Below are positions 10,586 to 22,629 of a stretch of DNA of 64,000 nt, piece by piece. The first letter of the stretch is position 1. Each line of letters opens with the position of its first letter. The translations under genes were made by a program, and so were the position numbers. The stretch lies in contig CM055267.1 in assembly GCA_029237695.1 (NCBI GenBank), positions 11,621,043 to 11,685,042 on the forward strand, in the 5' to 3' direction. The stretch comes from Conchocele bisecta. Taxonomy: Eukaryota > Mollusca > Bivalvia > Lucinida > Thyasiridae. The notes beneath the pieces were generated by a model. The model made no database searches, was not told where the DNA came from, and worked only from the letters and a program-made list of their open reading frames with translations.

Positions 10586-11490
10586 AGGTACATGCCCACG
10601 CAGTAGGCACAACATGTTCTTTATAGGAATTAAATAAGTGTATAATTATGTTACTATTCCACCAGTTCTAAATATTACGAGTGCCCGCTATACAAATATA
10701 ATAATTTATTAATTATCAATTTACTGTTAGCGACGCGCGGCGGTAACAGTCTATTTTGATAATGTGCGGGGACGACGACTTTCACATCACGGCTTGCGGT
10801 GCGCATGCGCAGTATACTACGCGCGCCAGTAGGCTGCCCAATTAGTCCTACTGCCAAATAGGTGTGTGCTACCATCCGAGCGCACTAATTCTCACTATCA
10901 TTTTATGGAAGCTATATGTCTATGCATTACGAAAATGCTGGGTGGACTTTTCAGAGTGGTAGCTTAGTGCCTGAAAACACGTGGTTTCCATGGTAACCCT
11001 ACTACGCGAAAGGTATTGACACATATGATTTTAAAATGAAACATACTAGCTATACTTAACCTATATGTAAGTCTGTGTTTACCTATCGGAAGTGTTGACA
11101 GGTATATCGAGGTATAAAATAGTTCCAAATTCAATTGATACGAATGACCTACGTCTATAAAAATTAAAAATGGCCGCCATAATTTACGTATTTTTCATAT
11201 ACATTATGCGTATAAATGTACATAATTAATTTAAATACCGATACAACGACTGCATAACACATGGCACATTATGAGCACATACAGCATGTTATTTTCTGCA
11301 GAATTTTGTCTGAATAAATCCAATATAGCTGCCAAAATATGTCTATTGGTGACACACAGACTGGTCATAATAAAGGTAGACGGTACAGATTTTATGTTAT
11401 TTACTGGACTAGCCCGCAAATTAGTTGCGTCTTACTATATTGTTATGCCCTAACATTTATTGTTTATTGGAGGTATTATGTGTTAGCCCT

Positions 11491-11560
11491 GTCCGTGCGT
11501 CCGTCCGTCCGTCCGTCCGTCCGTGCATGCGTCCGACGTGCATGCGTCCGAGGGTCCCCG
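11491..11560. repeat. (CGTC)n simple repeat inside element A
   Basis: GTCC and CGTC tetramers, then two copies of CGTGCATGCGTCCGA. Confidence 0.9.
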
Positions 11561-11574
11561 TGAGGCATTTTATA

Positions 11575-14392
11575 AGCCAAATAATCTCGATTCCTGGACT
11601 TCATTACTTCAGGCTGCTGAAATTCAAAAATGCGAGTCATTACTTTAGTACAAAAATGGAAAGGGGGTCCCAGATATACTGTATCATCCTGCATGTAGAA
11701 AAAACTTAACACACAAAAAGACATTGGCCCGTATGTGTGAGTCTGATAAAAGTGAAAGCAGTGACCAGGAACCGCGCAAAATTGCGCGACGCAATGAGCC
11801 ATCTACATCTAGTACTGTGTATCCAAATGTCTGTATATTTTGTGACAAGCAAAACAAATACGCAAAACGATCAAGAACTAGAGAACAACTGCGCAAGTCG
11901 GTAGAATTACGATCTGATGTGATGATCCGTAAACTAGCTACACAGAGAATGGACACAAAGATCATGGCAATCATATCACGAGAACTGGTGGCTGCAGAAG
12001 CACACTACCATGTATCATGTTACAGACAATATACAAGAGAATCGCGAGCAACAGGTGCCACTAATTCAATAAAGGAAACAGAGGCATACTCGATGCTCTT
12101 TGAGAGGTTACGTATTGATTGGTTCGAAGACCCTCGTATGGTACCAATGACAGACATTTATAAAATGCTGGTAACAAACATGCAGTCTGTTTGAATTGGC
12201 ACTATCAAACGACATACTACAAATCACATTCGACGGAAGTTACAAGCAGAGTTTGGATCAGACATACAAATATTATCCTACTCCGCGACAGGACAGCTTT
12301 TATACCAGAAACATTATCCAAAGATATGCTGCTGCAGAAAAATATAAAACTAGCAGCGGAATTGGCAAGTATTCGTGCAAAGGATACTGATAGATCGGTC
12401 ATAGAGAGATGTGCACTAGATATCAGAAATGACATAACAAAGTCGTTCAGTAAACAGGAATGGCCTCCACAACCAGACAAATAAGACGAAGCGTACTTGC
12501 CACTGCCTCAATCTCTGACACAGTTCTTAGAAACACTATTATCTGGAGATATCGAAAATAATCAACCAACGGAAAAGGTTCAGAGACTAGCACAATCCTT
12601 TGCTCATGACTGCGTATACGCAATCTGAAAAGGGAGGCAGAAATCGGCAAAGCACATTTTGCTACCATGGGCAGTGAAAACATTGACAGGTAATGGTGAG
12701 TTGATTAAAATACTCAACAGATTAGGTCATGACATTTCGTATACACAGTTGGAGGAAATTGACACTGCTCTCTGCATGTTAAAGTTGTCCGCTACTCACG
12801 ATGTGGGAATCGCTCTTCCATCGAACATCATACCATGCATTCCTACAACTTTGAAATTTGATAACATAGACAGAATAGAGGAGACACTAAGTGGCGGTGG
12901 TACATCTCATCGTGTCAATGGAATAATTGTTCAACCGAATGTTCCAACTGTTGAACGGCCAAAGGAAATGCGATCTGTGGCAAAAGATAGGCGACATACC
13001 ATAAGCCCTCCGTCGACGATAATCACACCGTACGTGTCCGGCAAGAGGGTGGGTCCCCACGTGACGGCTGAACCAGTGGAGACTGACAGCAGTGAATCGG
13101 TAGAGACAGCCAATGCAAAGAACCGACTATGGAGTTTAGTTAGACAAACTGACATTGAGGATCAGAAGATCAGTTCATGGACTGGGTTTAACATTCAAAC
13201 CCGAAACAATATTTGTGTGACAAAAGATAAACGGGTAACTCCAGCTGATGGAATCAGCACACCAAATGCATGTGTCATTGATGCAATGGCAGTTGTGTAC
13301 AAAATCAATAGGGATAACAATACATTTGGTGAGCTTTCAGAGAATATCTTCACGTATGTACTGCAATGTGGCAATGGCAGTGATCGAATCGATGTCGTGT
13401 TTGACTTGTACAAAGACACCTCCATTAAATCTGCAGAGAGAGATAGAAGAGTATCGACTACTGGGGTGGTTTTCAGCAACATCGTTGGAGCATTGTTGAA
13501 GACCTATTCACATTACAGGAGGAAGCAGATACTACACGGATGATATTACATTCACAGCATGCTTCGAAAGATCACGAGACAATTGACATCGTGTCGGAGG
13601 ATACGGATATATTGATTGTGAGTCTCGCATTTCACAGTAGAATTGACGCAAACATCTACATACGATGCGGCACTAAGAACCGATTGCGTCACATCGATGT
13701 GAGCAAGTTGGGACGCTCCATGGGAACAAATGTCTGCAAAGCGCTTCCGGGCCTTCATGCATACACAGGATGTGATTCTGTTAGTGCGTTCGCCGGACGC
13801 GGAAAAAGCTAGTGACATGGCCTTAATGCTTAAAGAACGTAAGCTTCAAAATGCGATGTCACAGCTTGGTGAACAACAATGGTCCGTTTCACAAGAGTTG
13901 TTTACCGTGCTTCAGGAATCTACGTGTAAACTTTACTCTACACACACGACTGCAACACTAGTCAATGATCAACGATATCAATTATTCAGGGCTAAGAAAG
14001 GTGATGTTCAATCAGGTCAACTACCACCGTGTGCAGACTGTCTGTTTCTGCTCTCAGAGCGCGCACATTATCAGGCAGTTGTATGGCGCAACAGTTTGGA
14101 GCAAGCACCTAATTTGCACAGCCCGGTTGATCACGGTTGGATTATGGACAATGATCAGCTGACTGTGAACTGGATGAACGGCCCACTCGCCCCTGATGCT
14201 GTATTGGACTTCATGGCTTGCAAGTGTAACAAGAAATGCGCCCTTCCTGGCTGCGAGTGTCTGGTCAATGGACTGAAATGTTCGCCGGCATGCAAACTGC
14301 AAACATGTGATAACATGTATCAGGAAGAAGACGTGTTGGCAAATGCAAGTTCTGATAGTGAATTTGAGGAAGATGATGACATTGATACGTAA
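11575..14392 (+). pseudogene. Academ-type transposase with FEN1/XPG-like nuclease, deleted copy
   Basis: This broken gene is related along its length to the minus-strand gene at 22630-27356. The N-terminal part runs from SWTSLLQAAE near 11590, with a stop at 11636, through YHPACRKN, CIFCDKQNKY and AAEAHYHVSCY (a C-x2-C and H-x3-C zinc-binding look). After two frame changes, VKTLTGNGELIK at 12680 opens the middle part. The 510 or so codons holding the presumed transposase core in copy B are missing near 13270. The nuclease follows: VIDAMAVVYK, VFDLYKD, EEADTTR, SEDTDIL and YTGCDSVSAFAGRGK match the order and acidic residues of FEN1/XPG enzymes. The end is an eight-cysteine motif at 14217-14308 and an acidic tail. 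At least five frame breaks and deletions make it non-functional. Confidence 0.75.
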
Positions 14393-15379
14393 ATGGAATA
14401 TGGATGGGGGAGAAACGCAGAATGATTATATGTTATTTTGCGGAGATATTACAACACATATTGACACTATACCTGTATGTATATGCAAATGGATGATAGT
14501 TGACATGATACGATGGTTGCGTTCTAGTAGCCATTTTGAAATATGTTTTTAGTTTTATTCAGCATTAATATACATGTACAATGTTTGATGATGTCAATAC
14601 TTATGTTGCTGACATGATTATTGTGATTATTTTAGTGATTTTTGTAGTGCAGCTGTTGTTTCAATTCGATCAGACAAATTACACCAATGCAACATTGTAT
14701 CGTGATTACGTGAGATTTAATGCACATCAGTGCGTTGTAGCAAATTTTAGATGTCACTTTCAATCATTTTCTGATGCATTATTTGTTATATATTGCATAA
14801 ATATGTATATGTTTTATAATATTCTTGTTTGGTGGTAAATAAATTTTACTCTGTATATTATTCTATGATTAAAATAGTTTTGGCTAGAATTCCCTGCTGA
14901 GGAAATATATTCGTCATGATCGAAAACAGAGATAGGGGTCTGAGATTCATTATCATAGAGGTAGTACTTTGGGCATTACAGTGATACTGGTGAATCTGTT
15001 GGATTCTGGCGGCCATCTTGTATTTTCCCAACCACTCAATCCTCCGAAAACATAAATATATATACCATTATATTCCCATTTATTGGAAACATGGGCATAG
15101 ATCAAAGTTTTAGTTATAGAGGAAGTACAATGTACTTCGGAAAGTATGGTGATATTTGTGAATATGTTAGCTTCCGGCGGCCATCTTGAAATTAAAAACA
15201 TGCCACTGGAGAAAATTTTGCACGCCCTCTGAAAATTATTACCTTATATATTCATATAAAGTGATTCCAGCCAAAATAAATAAATTTATACTAAATTTCA
15301 ATCTACGCTGATTTTTGGACAAATTCTTGGAACGTATTAACATACTTGTTACAAGTATGGCTGCCAACAATGGAATGAA
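14393..15379. other. 3' non-coding part of element A
   Basis: AT-rich. It includes two degenerate direct repeats ending GGCGGCCATCTTG at 15007 and 15177, each preceded by GTGATA and GTGAAT motifs. No coding region was recognised. Confidence 0.5.
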
Positions 15380-16343
15380 TTTTGATATTTTGGCAGCCAT
15401 ATTGAATTTATTCAGACGCAAATTATGTTTACAATATCATTTATATGTACGCATACTAAACACCGTCTTATATAATCGTTTTGTCGTAGTAAAAGTAATT
15501 TGATAGAGTATTATGATTAATATATTGGAAAATACACGATTTTTTGAGGCCATATTGGATTAATGTCATGCAAACAAATCGTAATGATTGTCATGTGAGA
15601 TATTTTGTACTTTGTTACCAGTATTAACATTTCCGACTGTTATATAATACTTATATCCATGTTATGTATGGTATATTTCATTTTAAATTCCCTCATGTCA
15701 ATATATTGAGCCTCGTTGGGTTACCATGGAAACCACGTGATTTCGGGTACTAAGCTACCACTCTCAGGTGTCCACCCAACTTTTTTGTAAGCCCGAGACA
15801 TGTATCTACATGAAATGCATAGTGAGAATTAGTGCGCACGGATGGTAGCAATCAGCCCTATTTTGGCACTTGGCAGAAGGCCTAAATATGTAAACAAGAA
15901 TATCAACATGTCGAAACGTCCAGGACGGAAATTGTATGAAACGGCGTCGGCCAAAAAAAAGGCGAAATGTCTGAGGGACAGGCAGTACAGAGAGAGAGAG
16001 AGTGGTTAATATTGGCGGCCAGATCACCAAATGGAAAGAGTTACGTGGAGATTTAGATTTTGACTCGAATAGAGATTGTTCTTCTCAACTTCCGATACTT
16101 CACTGCGCATGTCAAAGATGTGATATGATTGACCGTGTCACGTGACGCGTGTTGGTAAAAATAGTACGAGGTCGGAAAATACCCTTTCTGGTCGCGGCAT
16201 ATAAAATGCGATTTAACACCAATTAACACGCGCCGTAATTAAAAATAACTCGTTAGTGGGTAGACAAATGGCTCATATAAGGCATGACAGAACATGAAGA
16301 GTAGTAGTACAGTGTAACCTGCTGCGTGGGCATGTACCTTTAA

Positions 16344-18151
16344 CTGTTATGTATTAATATGAGTTCTTTGTTATGTATGTTGATATTTTACGCAATGATA
16401 TGGTAGGGGGCGTGATTTCCCTGTGACGTTTTTCTTGAATGACCAATCAGATTAAAGCTTACATTCTGAACTTTACATAGGTCAATGGCTCGATAAAATC
16501 CGACATTGGACAGCGAAATGATGATGATATAAAGCAGAAACATTGTTTGTTGACAGTTACATACTGTTTTAATCATCTTGAGCCATCGATATTATTAATC
16601 AGTGTCCATTTTACTTAAAAAATAAACTAATCTATAATGAAAACAGTTCGCGCGGAAATCCAAACTTTCCAAAGAGGTGCTAGCAATTTTTTGATAATTA
16701 CACGTCATGTGTGTTAGCGCGTACGCTGCCGACAGCCTTGCGACTTGACGTTACACAGCATAGACAGTACGATACACTTCACAAAGGAAACGTTGTCTTG
16801 AGTTTGAATAAGGATAATAATTATCTCTAGATTATTTGTATTATGAATTAAAAAAAGTATATTTAAATAATTAGATATTAATTTAAATAAATATTTCGGC
16901 ATCATTTACTCAATAAATTAAAATTGAATGTGTAGCTGAAATGAAAGTGAAAGTAGAACTTTTTTATTATATCCTCCGGGTTATAAATCGCTGAGGATTC
17001 CTATTTGAATTGGAAAATGATATGAATTTTAAATTTAGGAGACTGTGTCAGGAGAAAATGGACTGATGACATATGTCACCAGTCTAATTCCTGAGCTATG
17101 ACTGTGACAGGAAAAAAGGGACTGATGACATATGTCACCTGTCGTGTTCCATGCATGACTGCTCGCTCTTGTTTGTAATTGTTGTAAAATATATAAAGTT
17201 TAAACTGTGTATACAAAACTATAGATATACCCCCCCCCCGGCATACAAAGTATGTCGAGGGGTATATAGTTTTCGTAATTCCGTCCGTCCACGTTAAAGA
17301 GTTTGGGTACCCATTATCTCTGTGACGGAAAGTCGGATGAACCTCAAACTTCATACACTTCCTTATCATCAACCATATTTTCATTCCATACTACACTCAT
17401 GCGGCCTTCATTTCCATGGTCAAGGTCAAATTACTTAGACATTTGCATCCGTACGATTTGCCTTAAATTTTTCTGCAACAGTAAGTCAGATTGACTTCAA
17501 ACTTCATATACTTCCTTATCATCATCCATATTGTCATTCCATACATGTACCACACCCATGAAATTACTTTGAACAATCATGTTTGTCAAGATAAATATTG
17601 TTTTTGCAGCATTGACAATGTATACTGATTCGACGAATATATTGATTTTAAATGAAGTATATATGATTTTTTGTGTGAAATGAAATATTAAAATGATTGC
17701 CATAGCAACCAATATTATTAAACGTTCACATGTTAAGTGTATTACAAGATGGTAACAGTACTCGGGTGTATTGTATTGATTTTCAAAAAGTAAACACCTT
17801 TTCAACAAATACTATTTTTGTGTTTTCCAATATTGGTTACCATGGTTACTATGGTAATGCATATATATTTCAGAACTAGTGTATAATAACATATGACAAA
17901 GCAATATATCCTGTGAGTATATATAGTCGGGAAATTATTGAGCAAGTGAAACTTGTATGTAGCTGACCATTTGAATAGTTGCTGTCTCAACTACTGACAA
18001 GCCGCAATACATCTATTCCGCAAAGTTCCGCATCCCTCCTGGTGCCAATTCTTAAGACTACAATGTACTTTCCAACAAATCAATTCTTAGTATATGTGTC
18101 CTCCACAAGCACGTACTGCGAAGGATTTCAGGACTTTCAGTCCTTTGATTT
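16344..18151. other. non-coding DNA with short duplications
   Basis: Two ~60-bp repeats share GACTGATGACATATGTCACC (17062 and 17119). A second pair shares CTTCATACACTTCCTTATCA (17350) and CTTCATATACTTCCTTATCA (17502) within about 75 bp. A CGGCATACAAAGTATGTCG palindrome lies at 17239. No gene was recognised. Confidence 0.5.
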
Positions 18152-18317
18152 ATTAATTCGTTCCCACGAATTAACAATTCGTTCCCTCAATTTAACAATT
18201 CGTTCCCTCGAATTAACAATTCGTTACCTCAAAAAAATAGTTCCCTCTTAACAATTCGTTCCCACGATATATTCCCACGATATAACAATTCGTTCCCACG
18301 AATTAAAAATTCGTTCA
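18152..18317. repeat. minisatellite with AACAATTCGTTCCC units
   Basis: AATTCGTTCCCACGAATTAAC recurs in variants (CCCTCAATTTAAC, CCCTCGAATTAAC). The same unit forms a larger palindromic array at 31653-31988. Confidence 0.9.
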
Positions 18318-18892
18318 TACGGGGCTCCGTAAATGGGTGATAAAATTATCTGATAATATTTTATGAATAGTATATGATCCGTCGCTGATATTTTCGACCA
18401 TTAGATGTTTGCGAACTATGTATACCCAGACATGGCTGCACACAGAAATGCAGGTCCATGGGCCACAACGGTTATCGAAAGACATACATAGAGTGTCATT
18501 GATGGAATGGTGAACAACGCAAACCCTGGTCTGTCTCTTCTGGGATTACATCGGTTAACCCTTTCAACACCACAGGCCTATATATTTGTATTGACAAACA
18601 GTGTATATTCAGATGAGCCGGCTCGTGACGAGCCGTCTCATCAGAATCTGCACTTTTTGCAAGTAATTTTCATATTTTTGAGAACAGAAACACCCCCTTT
18701 TCATAAATGAACTAGTCTGAATAGCACTTTGTGACGATTTGATTGGTTGCCAATATACATTGTCAAAATCAATCCCTGTTACTTAGGGGTGAAAGGTTTA
18801 AAGCATACAATGGCGCCGTATGTAAGTTATTTATATCTAGTTTTAAAGGCACCGAGTCTCAGATATGGGCAAAAATTGCTGGAAAATGTATA
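18318..18892. other. non-coding DNA
   Basis: A partial family 2 motif (GAGTGTCATTGATGGAATGG) lies near 18491. No gene seen. Confidence 0.4.
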
Positions 18893-18960
18893 CAGTGAAA
18901 CCTCTCTAAACCGGACACCATGAGAGGTCTCCAGGGTGTGGGTTTAGATACATTCCACTG
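18893..18960. mobile_element. 68-bp palindromic mini-element, family 7, copy a
   Basis: CAGTGAAACCTCTCTAAACC at the left and TACATTCCACTG at the right, with CGGACACC and GGTGTG near the centre. TA precedes the left end. The ends resemble Tigger/pogo or Tc1-mariner terminal repeats. Confidence 0.7.
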
Positions 18961-19033
18961 TCATTAAGCACTGGATGGCCATTTTTGTTTTACATTTTCT
19001 GTTATGAATATGCTGGACAATGTCATAACTCAC

Positions 19034-19099
19034 ATTGAAACCCATCTAAATTAGACACAATGGGGTCTCCAAGGTGTTCGGTTTAGAAGTATTCCACTG
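19034..19099. mobile_element. 68-bp palindromic mini-element, family 7, copy b
   Basis: A decayed copy: CATTGAAACCCATCTAAATT, then GGTGTTCGGTTTAGAAG and ATTCCACTG followed by TA. Confidence 0.6.
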
Positions 19100-19474
19100 T
19101 ATATTTGTAATATTGAAAACAATTAGCGTTGTGAACGCAAGCTGTTCTGCAAATGATGGTTACTAATTGAAGTTTATTTACATTAATTATAAACTAGTGG
19201 AGATAATCGAACCTTCTGTCTAAATGCGGTATAGTTTGATTATTTCACAACAAAAATAATTATCTTTCACATTTGTTTCTTACTGCTACATATATCGCGG
19301 AAAGGAGTAAAACAATTACTGCACTTTTTATCGCGCTTTCTAATAGTCTATAAATGTACTTGAATATAACGATCAAAGAAAATGGTACGATTGGTTGATG
19401 TATTTTAATGTGCTTGAATCGAACACCACTATATTGAATACGTTCATCTGAGGCACATTACCTTTAAAACATAT
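19100..19474. other. non-coding DNA
   Basis: AT-rich, with no recognised feature. Confidence 0.4.
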
Positions 19475-19703
19475 ATGAGACAAGTGTACCCAAGATTTTT
19501 CATGCGATATCTCATGAAAAATATTTACAAAATTTACCATATTTTCCGTAAATGACGTCGAAAGTTTACAAAAAATGTCATAGAAAATGCGAATATTGTG
19601 ATGAACATTTCGTCATCTTTCGACGAAAATATCACAGTTTCTGTAATTTTATGAAAAATTGCACATGTTCTTGAGTACAAAATCACATGGCGTGTCTCAT
19701 ACT
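19475..19703. mobile_element. Foldback MITE family 3, copy b
   Basis: The left half carries ATTTTCCGTAAATGACGTCG and the right half TTTCGACGAAAATATCACAG with AAATCACATGGCGTGTCTCA at the end, the family motif. The left end ATGAGACAAGTGTACC is its partial complement. Confidence 0.65.
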
Positions 19704-19751
19704 ATCCCTGTACCTACGGACGTCACTCCTTCCCGTACGCGGGGCGCATAC

Positions 19752-19879
19752 ACTCATGACTTAACCCTTGTGCGCGGAACGAAAATTGCCGTCTGCTGTT
19801 GTTTTCATATTGTTTTTGTTGATAAAAATGAAAACAAAATTGTTTAGCAGACGACGAAATTTACTTCTGCAGTGTTAAA
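19752..19879. mobile_element. Foldback MITE family 4, copy a
   Basis: Starts TTAACCCTTGTGCGC and ends GTGTTAA. The inner arms CCGTCTGCTGTTGTTTTCAT and the complement AGCAGACGACG flank an A/T-rich core. Better-preserved copies are at 29627 and 53010. Confidence 0.65.
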
Positions 19880-20559
19880 TATGTGTATAATTTCAGAGGT
19901 TTCGTATAATTACATGCAGTCGAAATAGGAAGAGTGCCTCGTTATATTATAATACCGTAATCTATACAATAGTTTGTCGATTAACCAGTCTGGCACATGT
20001 CATACTAAAGAACTTTATTTCGATTCTGTTTCAAACTGCATTGTGTCAAGAAAGTATTTGTGTATATTGGTGTATGATTATGTTGATGAAAAGGCGTGAG
20101 AAATGTAGCATACGTCTCCTCCCGCTCGTCAATAGTCACCTGATCGCAATATTTGTCTAGGTTACAACACACAAAATGGTTTTAATTACTATATAATTTA
20201 ACGGGATCTGCATGAATAAAATAAAAGGTACACTTACTCCTAAGAAAGAAAATGTCAGCCTAGTCATGTCCTCCAATAGTGTTTACATTATTTGGCCACT
20301 GTAGCCGTGTTTACATCACGTGACCAAACTGTTCAGTGTTTTCCTTCAAATACTACAACTATGCTAGAAACGGAGGTGGGTATGTTCAATCTGGATAATT
20401 GCAGCTCCGGAGCCGAGAGTAAATTCTAAATTCGACAAGAACACTACTGATAAATGTAAGTAAACATGAATTATAAACAAATAGTTGTGGTGCGGGCAGC
20501 ACTCCTGAATATACTAGGTAGGGCCGGCTTTTTATATAAAAAATGTTTTCCCTTTAGTA
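19880..20559. other. non-coding DNA
   Basis: No supported coding region or recognised repeat. Confidence 0.4.
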
Positions 20560-20563
20560 CTAC

Positions 20564-20590
20564 AGTGGAACCCGCTAAACCTGACACTCG
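20564..20590. repeat. half copy of family 7
   Basis: CAGTGGAACCCGCTAAACCT preceded by TA, without its partner end. Confidence 0.5.
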
Positions 20591-20715
20591 GGCTGTCTGT
20601 GTATCCTTAATTGTATGGGTGTCATTGGTGTATCTTTATTCATTTATGATGATCGTGTCTGTTCCAGTTCGCAAAGCACAGCCGCATACCTTGGCATAGT
20701 TATATGTTTGATTTA

Positions 20716-20783
20716 CAGTGGACATCTCTAAACCGGACACCCTAGGGACCTCCCAGGTTGTCCGGTGTAGAGAGGTTCCACTG
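20716..20783. mobile_element. 68-bp palindromic mini-element, family 7, copy c
   Basis: CAGTGGACATCTCTAAACCG on the left and GTAGAGAGGTTCCACTG on the right, flanked by TA on both sides (20714-20715 and 20784-20785). Confidence 0.8.
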
Positions 20784-20960
20784 TACATGTATTTGTTATG
20801 GTTTCATTACGAAAGTGACTGGAATTGAGACGGATTTTGTTTGTCTCAGAGACGTCTAAACTATGTAAGGTCGGCAGTAAATCACTAGGTAGGATCGGGT
20901 TGCCTGCACCACTATACGTTTTCAGGCTTGATTCATCTGTTGTTATTTATAAACGTATAT

Positions 20961-21279
20961 GTGGCTGTGACTGGAAAAAGTATGCTTATGGGTTTTGGCC
21001 TGCTACCGGGCTACGCATGGCTAAGAACTGGGGTTTCCACCTGTTAAAACGGAAACATTGAGAAATTGGGGTTTATGGGTGTTGCGGCCAGTTTAGATCC
21101 AGATCACATATGCATCCGCACAGTCTGATCAGGATCTGCACTGTTGGCCATTCAACGAAACACATTTCATCCTTCTAACAAGCACTATACATTGTTATCT
21201 GGCTACACGAGCGTGCAATTGGAGCAGGAGCTACAATGGGGTCAGATTCCATAAGCCCCATTTCTCCAGTCACAGCCAC
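20961..21279. mobile_element. Foldback family 2, copy c
   Basis: GTGGCTGTGACTGGAAAAAG on the left and TTTCTCCAGTCACAGCCAC on the right. The interior has GATCCAGATCACATATGCA and its inverted partner ATCCGCACAGTCTGATCAGG. Confidence 0.85.
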
Positions 21280-21917
21280 ATATATACACACCATGGTGGA
21301 AATATAATGTCTATCCTGCCGGGTTATCCAGAGACAACAAACCCGGACGACAACGCAGACGATGTACGTTGGCGCGATACATGCATTCTACCAGTGTGAA
21401 AACAATTAATACAAAGTCATAGTTTTAGCTATATTTTTGCAAAATAAAACGACGTGTACTCTTGAATAGAACTGAAATCTGTACAAGTTTGTGAAATACC
21501 GGGTCGGAAAACGTTAAACAAGGACAACTTGAGATAGACTTTTTATTAAAGATGTTCTACATAAAAACATGTGAAAATCAAAAATGGATTCAGATTAAAT
21601 ATAAAATGAATGATAGATAGACTCATGGTCCATCTCTCGTCAAGTTGTGTCACTTTCAGACCATTATAACTCTTGGAAGCCGAATAAATGTGCTCGTTGT
21701 CAACAAGTAGTCATACAATTTGGAAACAGCCCACAGCCGGATTAATTTGAATTAGGAACCAACAAACCCGGATACACAGACACAACAAACAGCCGGATAA
21801 TAGGTAGTCGTACTTGCTGATTATGGCAAGACGCCTTCTATTTAGTTTTCTATTCAAAATATGAGTCGTATGTAAATGTTGCGCATGCCATAATTAAGTA
21901 CCATAACACTATTACTG
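21280..21917. other. non-coding DNA
   Basis: The phrase AACAAACCCGGA occurs twice (21337 and 21759). No gene seen. Confidence 0.4.
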
Positions 21918-21920
21918 TCT

Positions 21921-22148
21921 TAGTGTATGAGCCACAGGGGGTCACCACTACCACTTGGGGGTGGGGGGGGGGGGGGCAAATTGCCACTATATTTTTCTGA
22001 AAGGTATACATCCCTACATATGAATTATGCATGATAGCAGTGTTTATTCTTTAGTTTTCAACATTTTGTGACCCGATAACTAGACCCCCCCTAAAGATTT
22101 ATTTTGCTTTCTGAATAATTATATGTTTCATTATTTCAAATAACCAAC
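21921..22148. repeat. left terminal inverted repeat of element B
   Basis: Contains a poly(G) run of about 13 at 21962 that is shorter in the right copy, and ends inside with TTCAAATAACCAAC. Confidence 0.9.
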
Positions 22149-22629
22149 TCTCATAATCACACCCAGTTACCATAATACTGTATTGAAACTTGCCATGTAG
22201 GGAGTACTTGGTCACAGAAAAATAAAAAAACAAAATTATAAACAAGATGGCCGCCAAATCAAAGATGGCCGCCAGAAAATATCTAATTTTAAACATCATA
22301 CTTGCACAATGGAAACTAACTTATTTTTTATTTGTGAAATGTATTCAAATCAACACATTCATCTTGACAACATATGAAACAGCAATGTTACAAAGGCTGA
22401 ATCACCGGAATATGCATTTACTGACAAACCATACCCCACCCACCTGAGATAGCATATGTTTAATGTGTGCGGGGTAATGTTTGTCAATATCAACATATTC
22501 CAGTGAACCATATGACAGACACGGGACTAGAATGTAATACTATTATTGTTGTTAATTATGTTGTATTTGTCAGATTCGTTTCATTTTCAAGTAGGCATAC
22601 ACAAACACATGTGCAAATTAATCCTAGTT

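Larger units (their letters stand above)
10586..16339. mobile_element. Element A: TTAA-flanked, Academ-like transposon, deleted
   Basis: The left end AGGTACATGCCCACGCAG is matched by CTGCGTGGGCATGTACCT at the right end, and both sides are flanked by TTAA (10582-10585, 16340-16343). Inside the ends, the flanks remain inverted relatives of each other: 10868-11030 pairs with 15690-15850, and 11300-11340 with 15385-15425. The interior carries a broken Academ-type gene on +. The first ~120 bp of the left end are shared with MITEs at 54631 and 56141. A copy lacking about 500 transposase codons would be non-autonomous. Confidence 0.8.
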
